A stretch of DNA of 64,000 bases from Aequorivita sp. UBA3180 (GTDB lineage: Bacteria; Bacteroidota; Bacteroidia; Flavobacteriales; Flavobacteriaceae), in NCBI GenBank assembly GCA_002364215.1, contig DEXQ01000009.1, forward strand, positions 16,815 through 80,814. The letters run 5' to 3'. Shown piece by piece: positions 59,719 through 64,000 of the stretch. Position numbers and translations under genes: made by a program. The notes under the pieces were generated by a model. That model had not been told where the DNA came from, ran no database searches, and saw only the letters and a list, made by a program, of their open reading frames with translations. How positions within the stretch are numbered: the first letter of the stretch is position 1; each line of letters opens with the position of its first letter.

Positions 59719-60468
59719 ATGGCAAAGAAAACAGATAAAAACTCATACACCATTATCTTTTCAGTGATAATGGTTATTGTGGTGGGATCGCTTTTGGCCG
59801 GGGTTGCACAAGGACTTAAAAGTAAGATAACACTGAATGAACGTTTTGAGAAAATGCAAAACATTCTTTACGCTATGGGTATTAACGGGAATGAAAGTGA
59901 TGGTGACATTACCTTTATTTCTACCGATAAAGTTGAAGAAGTATTTGCTGCAAATATTAAAAAGCAATTGGTTATTCAAGGCGATGACGTAACCGAAGAT
60001 CCAGAAGCCTACTTGATTGATATAAAAAAAGAAGAAACCTTAGCTAAAGACCCTAATTATCAACGCAGACTTCCACTTTTTGTTGGCGAGAAAGACGGGG
60101 AAACACTTTATGTAATACCGATGCGAGGAAAAGGACTATGGGATGCTATTTGGGGTTTTGTAGCTGTTGATAAATCTTTGGTTGTAAAAGGAGTATTTTT
60201 TGATCACGCGGGTGAAACTCCTGGACTGGGGGCCGAGATTAAGCAGAGATACTTTATGGATGACTTCACAGGAGAGAGCATAATGGACGCTGATGTTTTT
60301 AAAGGAATTACTGTAGCAAAAGGTAATAACGACCCAGTTAACGAAAATAAAACAGACAATAAGGTTGATGCCATTGCCGGAGCCACTATCACTGGTGATG
60401 GTGTAACGGCTATGATAAAAAAGGACGTAAGAATGTACTTGCCTTATCTAAACTCATTAAATCAATAA
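59719..60468 (+). CDS. nqrC: Na+-translocating NADH:quinone reductase subunit C
   Basis: Membrane-anchored periplasmic subunit of 249 residues. One N-terminal helix (YTIIFSVIMVIVVGSLLAGV) is followed by an FMN-binding domain. The covalent FMN threonine lies in NKVDAIAGATITGDGV, and FFDHAGETPGLGAEI is also characteristic. It starts 2 bp after nqrB. Confidence 0.97.
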   Translation: MAKKTDKNSYTIIFSVIMVIVVGSLLAGVAQGLKSKITLNERFEKMQNILYAMGINGNESDGDITFISTDKVEEVFAANIKKQLVIQGDDVTEDPEAYLIDIKKEETLAKDPNYQRRLPLFVGEKDGETLYVIPMRGKGLWDAIWGFVAVDKSLVVKGVFFDHAGETPGLGAEIKQRYFMDDFTGESIMDADVFKGITVAKGNNDPVNENKTDNKVDAIAGATITGDGVTAMIKKDVRMYLPYLNSLNQ

Positions 60469-60471
60469 ATT

Positions 60472-61116
60472 ATGGGATTGCTATCAAAAAAAGACAGTAA
60501 GTTAATTCTAGACCCACTAGCAGATAATAACCCAATTACCATTCAGGTTTTGGGAATTTGTTCAGCTTTGGCAATTACTGCACAACTTAAGGCTTCTATT
60601 GTAATGGCCATCTCGGTTGTATTTGTTTTGGGAGTGGGTAACGTAGTGATTTCACTAATGCGAAATATTATTCCTTCAAAAATCCGAATTATCGTTCAGT
60701 TGGTAGTAGTTGCTGCTTTAGTGATAATCGTGGATCAGGTATTAAAAGCTTTTGCTTACGAACTAAGTAAAGAATTATCGGTCTTTATTGGATTGATTAT
60801 TACAAACTGTATCATTATGGGACGTTTCGAAGCTTTTGCTTTAGGCAACGGTCCTTGGCGCTCTTTTTTAGACGGAATAGGAAACGCCGCTGGTTATGGA
60901 GTTATACTTATAATCGTAGGTTTCTTTAGAGAGTTATTGGGTTCTGGAACACTTTTAGGGTTCAAAGTGCTCGGTGACCCTATCTCCAAAACAGGATTAT
61001 ATGCCCTAGGCTATGAAAATAACGGGTTTATGCTCCTGTCACCAATGGCTTTGATTGTTATTGGTATTATTATATGGGTACAACGCTCTAGAAATAAAGA
61101 GTTAATAGAAGAATAA
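60472..61116 (+). CDS. nqrD: Na+-translocating NADH:quinone reductase subunit D
   Basis: Integral membrane subunit of 214 residues with six helices. With NqrE it holds the intramembrane [2Fe-2S] cluster; its two cysteines are visible in LGICSALAIT and ITNCIIMGRFEAF. Other marks are FLDGIGNAAGYGVILIIVGFFREL (in two parts). It is followed by a 77-bp gap with a 13-bp tandem repeat. Confidence 0.97.
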   Translation: MGLLSKKDSKLILDPLADNNPITIQVLGICSALAITAQLKASIVMAISVVFVLGVGNVVISLMRNIIPSKIRIIVQLVVVAALVIIVDQVLKAFAYELSKELSVFIGLIITNCIIMGRFEAFALGNGPWRSFLDGIGNAAGYGVILIIVGFFRELLGSGTLLGFKVLGDPISKTGLYALGYENNGFMLLSPMALIVIGIIIWVQRSRNKELIEE

Positions 61117-61152
61117 ATAGAGTTGACGGTAGATAGAGCGGTGATTGATCTT

Positions 61153-61191
61153 ACTGCAACTGCATACTGCAACTGCAAACTGAATACTGAA
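61153..61191. repeat. 13-bp tandem repeat, three copies, abutting nqrE
   Basis: ACTGCAACTGCAT (61153-61165), ACTGCAACTGCAA (61166-61178) and the degenerate ACTGAATACTGAA (61179-61191) run head to tail and end two bases before the nqrE ATG. They occupy the place where a ribosome-binding site would be; no purine-rich Shine-Dalgarno sequence is visible. Confidence 0.85.
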
Positions 61192-61193
61192 AA

Positions 61194-61934
61194 ATGGAAC
61201 ATATAGAGTTATTTTTTAAATCGATATTTATAGACAATATGGTATTTGCAACCTTCCTCGGAATGTGCTCATATCTTGCTGTGTCTAAAAAAGTATCAAC
61301 AGCTGTAGGACTTGGAGCTGCGGTTATATTTGTGCTTGCGGTTACAGTGCCCATTAACTGGTTGCTGGATCAATATCTATTGCAAGACGGAGCTTTGGCA
61401 TGGTTGGGCGAAGAATACGCTTCGTACGATTTAGGATTCCTTTCCTTCATTCTTTTTATTGCAACTATTGCCACAATGGTTCAATTGGTAGAGATTGTGG
61501 TTGAAAAATTTTCACCGTCATTGTATAACTCTTTGGGTATTTTTCTTCCACTTATAGCCGTTAACTGTGCCATTTTAGGGGGATCATTGTTTATGCAGTC
61601 TAGAGAGATTCCTACCTTGGGATTAGCGCTAAACTACGGTATTAGTTCGGGCATTGGCTGGTTCTTGGCCATTCTGGCAATTGCCGCCATCCGTGAAAAA
61701 ATACGATATTCCAATGTTCCTGCGCCTTTAAGAGGTTTGGGAATCACATTTATCATTACGGGCCTAATGGCTATCGGTTTTATGAGTTTTGGAGGAATGC
61801 TGACGGGAGGAGACGAAGAAACTCCTTCACTGGATTCAAACCCTGAAAACATGGGTATCAAAACCGAACAAATTCAAGAAGAAAATACAGAAACCGCACA
61901 AACGGTTGAAGTTTCAACCATAACGAAGCAATAA
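61194..61934 (+). CDS. nqrE: Na+-translocating NADH:quinone reductase subunit E
   Basis: Integral membrane partner of NqrD. The two cluster cysteines are in LGMCSYLAV and AVNCAILGG. The core of about 200 residues ends at FMSFGGMLTG, where NqrE usually stops. Here about 40 further residues follow, acidic and rich in Glu, Thr and Gln (GGDEETPSLDSNPENM onward to STITKQ). The gene lies 77 bp after nqrD, the widest gap of the operon, and one base before nqrF. Confidence 0.96.
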   Translation: MEHIELFFKSIFIDNMVFATFLGMCSYLAVSKKVSTAVGLGAAVIFVLAVTVPINWLLDQYLLQDGALAWLGEEYASYDLGFLSFILFIATIATMVQLVEIVVEKFSPSLYNSLGIFLPLIAVNCAILGGSLFMQSREIPTLGLALNYGISSGIGWFLAILAIAAIREKIRYSNVPAPLRGLGITFIITGLMAIGFMSFGGMLTGGDEETPSLDSNPENMGIKTEQIQEENTETAQTVEVSTITKQ

Positions 61935-61935
61935 T

Positions 61936-63246
61936 ATGTTTTTAGCAGTAAGTACCCTTGGAGTAATTTTAGTAACGGTTATCGCTTTTTTGATCTTAAC
62001 CTTACTATTGGTTGCATTATTACTTTTTACAAAACAGAAACTTTCGCCATCTGGCCCTGTAAAAATTACTATTAATGACGAAAAAGTAATTGAAGTAGAA
62101 AGTGGCGGAACACTTTTATCTACATTAGGAGGTGAGAAAATATTCCTTCCATCTGCCTGTGGTGGTGGTGGAACCTGTATTCAATGTGAATGCCACGTGC
62201 TTTCGGGCGGCGGTGAAGCTTTGCCTACGGAAACCCCTCACTTTACACGTAAAGAATTAAAAGAAGGTGCGCGTCTTTCCTGCCAAGTGAAAGTGAAGCA
62301 GGATATGAACATCCACATTCCTGAAGAAGTTTTCGGGATTAAGAAATGGGATGCTACCGTTGTGCGTAACTATAACGTTGCTTCTTTCATTAAAGAATTT
62401 GTGGTTGAAATCCCAGAAGATATGAACTACAAAGCAGGAGGTTATATTCAAATTGAAATTCCGCCTTGCGAAATAAAATATTCAGATATTGACATTACTG
62501 CCCATCCCGAAGAGCATGAAACTCCAGACAAGTTTCAGGCAGAATGGGATAAATTTGGACTATGGCCATTGGTGATGAAGAATACCGAAACTGTAGAGAG
62601 AGCTTATTCTATGGCATCTTATCCAGCTGAAGGACGCGAGATTATGCTGAACGTTCGTATTGCCACTCCACCGTGGGATCGCGCAAAAAACCAATGGATG
62701 CAAGTAAATCCTGGGATAGCTTCTTCTTATATTTTTAATTGCAAAAAAGGAGACAAGGTCGTGATTTCTGGACCTTATGGCGAGTTCTTCATAAATCCTT
62801 CAGATGCAGAAATGTTATACGTAGGTGGTGGTGCAGGAATGGCACCTATGCGTTCGCATCTATACCATCTTTTCAAAACCCTTAAAACTGGAAGAAAAGT
62901 AACCTATTGGTATGGAGGACGTTCCAAAAGAGAGCTTTTCTATTTAGACCACTTTAAACAATTGGAAAACGAATTCCCGAACTTCAAATTCTACCTTGCA
63001 CTTTCAGAGCCAATGGAAGAAGATAATTGGAAAGTGAAGAAAGACATTCACGACGAGACTGGTGATGGATTCGTGGGCTTTATTCACCAAGTGGTTATAG
63101 ATAATTATCTAAGCCACCACGAATCCCCAGAAGATATAGAACTATATTTCTGTGGTCCACCATTGATGAACCAAGCTGTGCAAAAAATGGGTGAAGACTT
63201 TGGAATCCCTGATGAAAACATACGTTTTGACGATTTTGGAGGATAA
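61936..63246 (+). CDS. nqrF: Na+-translocating NADH:quinone reductase subunit F
   Basis: NADH-oxidising entry subunit of 436 residues. After one N-terminal helix (about 5-28) comes a plant-type [2Fe-2S] domain with SACGGGGTCIQCECHVL and RLSCQVK. The FAD domain has ERAYSMASYP, and the NAD domain GGGAGMAPMRSHLYHLF and FCGPPLMNQAV. It ends in the typical DDFGG. Last gene of the operon; a terminator follows. Confidence 0.97.
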   Translation: MFLAVSTLGVILVTVIAFLILTLLLVALLLFTKQKLSPSGPVKITINDEKVIEVESGGTLLSTLGGEKIFLPSACGGGGTCIQCECHVLSGGGEALPTETPHFTRKELKEGARLSCQVKVKQDMNIHIPEEVFGIKKWDATVVRNYNVASFIKEFVVEIPEDMNYKAGGYIQIEIPPCEIKYSDIDITAHPEEHETPDKFQAEWDKFGLWPLVMKNTETVERAYSMASYPAEGREIMLNVRIATPPWDRAKNQWMQVNPGIASSYIFNCKKGDKVVISGPYGEFFINPSDAEMLYVGGGAGMAPMRSHLYHLFKTLKTGRKVTYWYGGRSKRELFYLDHFKQLENEFPNFKFYLALSEPMEEDNWKVKKDIHDETGDGFVGFIHQVVIDNYLSHHESPEDIELYFCGPPLMNQAVQKMGEDFGIPDENIRFDDFGG

Positions 63247-63268
63247 ATAACCACAGTAATTTATAAAT

Positions 63269-63306
63269 AAAACCGCTTTACTATTTTGTGAAGCGGTTTT
63301 TTTATT
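63269..63306 (+). terminator. Terminator of the nqr operon
   Basis: AAACCGCTT (63270-63278) pairs with AAGCGGTTT (63291-63299), followed by a long T-run. Confidence 0.88.
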
Positions 63307-63325
63307 TATTATATTTCTTAAAAAG

Positions 63326-63355
63326 TTGTTAAATCCTTATAAAGTCCTATTTTTG
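63326..63355 (+). promoter_or_regulatory. Promoter of the subtilisin-like protease gene (TTG, 19 bp, TATTTTTG)
   Basis: A -33 TTG at 63326-63328 and an exact -7 TATTTTTG at 63348-63355, 19 bp apart. The ATG is 54 bp further on. Confidence 0.65.
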
Positions 63356-63408
63356 ATTAATATAAATTTTTTTATTCGCCCTCAATCAATTTATAATTTA
63401 CACCTGCC

Positions 63409-64000
63409 ATGCTTAAACACTACACTAACTTATTTTTCCGTTGTTTTCTTCTTTTTTCTTTCTTCGGGATATTTTCGGCTATTGGCCAAACAAGTAAACC
63501 GGAATCAAACAAATACGCAAAACAAATAGCCCAAATTGTTGAGGGCTATGACCAGGCCAAATTGTCTGATTTATATTCAAGAGTTTCTGCCACTGCCGCT
63601 TTAAACAAGGCGCAGGCTAGAAGCTTTGCAATATTGCACAACATTCCTTTAAGATATGAGAATGCAGAAGGAGTTCTTTTTGAACTTCAGTTTATAGCTG
63701 AAGATGGATCTCCAATATACTTCCAAACATTTAATGCTGCTGCTGCTATTTCTACCCGTGCCAATTATTTAAATAGTGGTGGCGGTTTAGGATTAAATTT
63801 AAATGGAGATGACTTGACCGCTCATGTTTGGGACGGTGGTTTGGCACGAAGCGCACATCAAGAATACGATGGTGCTGGTGGAAACAATCGTTTCTCTATT
63901 GGCGACGGCACAACGACCCTCCATTATCATTCAGCACACGTAGCAGGAACCATAATGGCTTCAGGTGTACAGGCTAGTGCAAAAGGTATGGCTTGGCAAG
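63409..64000 (+). CDS. Secreted subtilisin-like serine protease (S8), partial, 3' end outside window
   Basis: The frame from ATG 63409 stays open to the window end (197 codons). It has a signal peptide (LFFRCFLLFSFFGIFSAIGQ), a short propeptide-like region (about 24-115), and the start of an S8 protease domain. The catalytic Asp lies in LTAHVWDGGLARSAHQEYDG, and the catalytic His in HYHSAHVAGTIMASGVQ, with AKGMAWQ after it. The Ser and any C-terminal domain lie beyond base 64000. Proteases of this form in Flavobacteria usually carry a T9SS sorting domain, but that cannot be seen here. Confidence 0.88.
   Translation, partial: MLKHYTNLFFRCFLLFSFFGIFSAIGQTSKPESNKYAKQIAQIVEGYDQAKLSDLYSRVSATAALNKAQARSFAILHNIPLRYENAEGVLFELQFIAEDGSPIYFQTFNAAAAISTRANYLNSGGGLGLNLNGDDLTAHVWDGGLARSAHQEYDGAGGNNRFSIGDGTTTLHYHSAHVAGTIMASGVQASAKGMAWQ

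Noticed and set aside
1..64000. tRNA, rRNA, prophage or insertion-sequence genes
   Set aside because: I looked through the intergenic gaps and protein set and saw no cloverleaf-like segment, no rRNA and no transposase or integrase motif. A tRNAscan or Infernal run would be decisive.

Overview
This 64 kb window is chromosomal DNA from a member of the Bacteroidota, most likely family Flavobacteriaceae. The evidence is the gene content (type IX secretion parts PorT and Plug, T9SS sorting domains, exosortase XrtF with its partner, SusC/SusD, lipoprotein TamL, YpdA, Na+-NQR, a short primary sigma factor without region 1.1) and repeated promoter elements of the Bacteroidota type TAnnTTTG. Genus is not resolved. 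I see no rRNA, tRNA, CRISPR array, prophage or insertion sequence.

Layout. 0-4.6 kb: mreB (cut by the window edge) and purH on the minus strand, a lone MacB/FtsX-type permease, and a GAF-domain free methionine sulfoxide reductase. 4.7-5.7 kb: xrtF and its associated membrane protein. 5.7-15.4 kb: a copper-handling island, all on the plus strand: DUF3347 lipoprotein, HYC_CC_PP protein, a multicopper oxidase fused to a CopB-like barrel, DUF305 protein, CopA-type P1B-ATPase, metal-linked TonB-dependent receptor, periplasmic HMA protein, and a 16-cysteine four-helix copper-storage protein, followed by a 34-residue basic peptide. 15.5-21.1 kb: a small conserved protein, then an orphan SusC/SusD pair preceded by a perfect 40-bp palindrome. 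21.2-27.5 kb: M90 peptidase; ypdA, rpe and a BLUF photoreceptor in one minus-strand run; rpoD; and a lipoprotein / ECF sigma / anti-sigma run. 27.5-38.1 kb: pnp, rpsO, a lipoprotein, accD, fbaA, tamL, an rRNA/tRNA methyltransferase, porT, ubiE. 38.2-47.7 kb: trkA-trkH, purT, a T9SS-secreted protein, an aminotransferase, a fatty acid desaturase. 47.8-56.6 kb: rsmG, a NUDIX hydrolase, a damaged junction between an Omp28-like gene and a T9SS sorting-domain gene, pruA, a 33-bp minisatellite, an NRDE protein, apaG, a DUF3667 protein, T9SS plug protein, and a lipocalin-like protein. 57.1-63.3 kb: the complete nqrABCDEF operon. 63.4 kb to the end: the 5' part of a secreted subtilisin-like protease.

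How it works together. Most genes are housekeeping. The strongest accessory unit is the copper island, whose products would cover outer membrane (receptor, barrel domain), periplasm (oxidase, HMA protein), inner membrane (ATPase, DUF305) and cytosol (storage protein). T9SS parts (PorT, Plug) and cargo occur at separate sites, as is usual in this phylum.

The most unusual observations are the oxidase-CopB-like fusion, the head-to-head junction of two 5'-truncated exported-protein genes near 49.5 kb, the 33-bp minisatellite abutting the pruA promoter, the 13-bp triplicate that replaces the ribosome-binding region of nqrE, the palindrome upstream of susC, and the tiny Lys/Pro/Gln/Ala peptide gene after the copper-storage gene. 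I do not see a clear wholly new multi-gene system.
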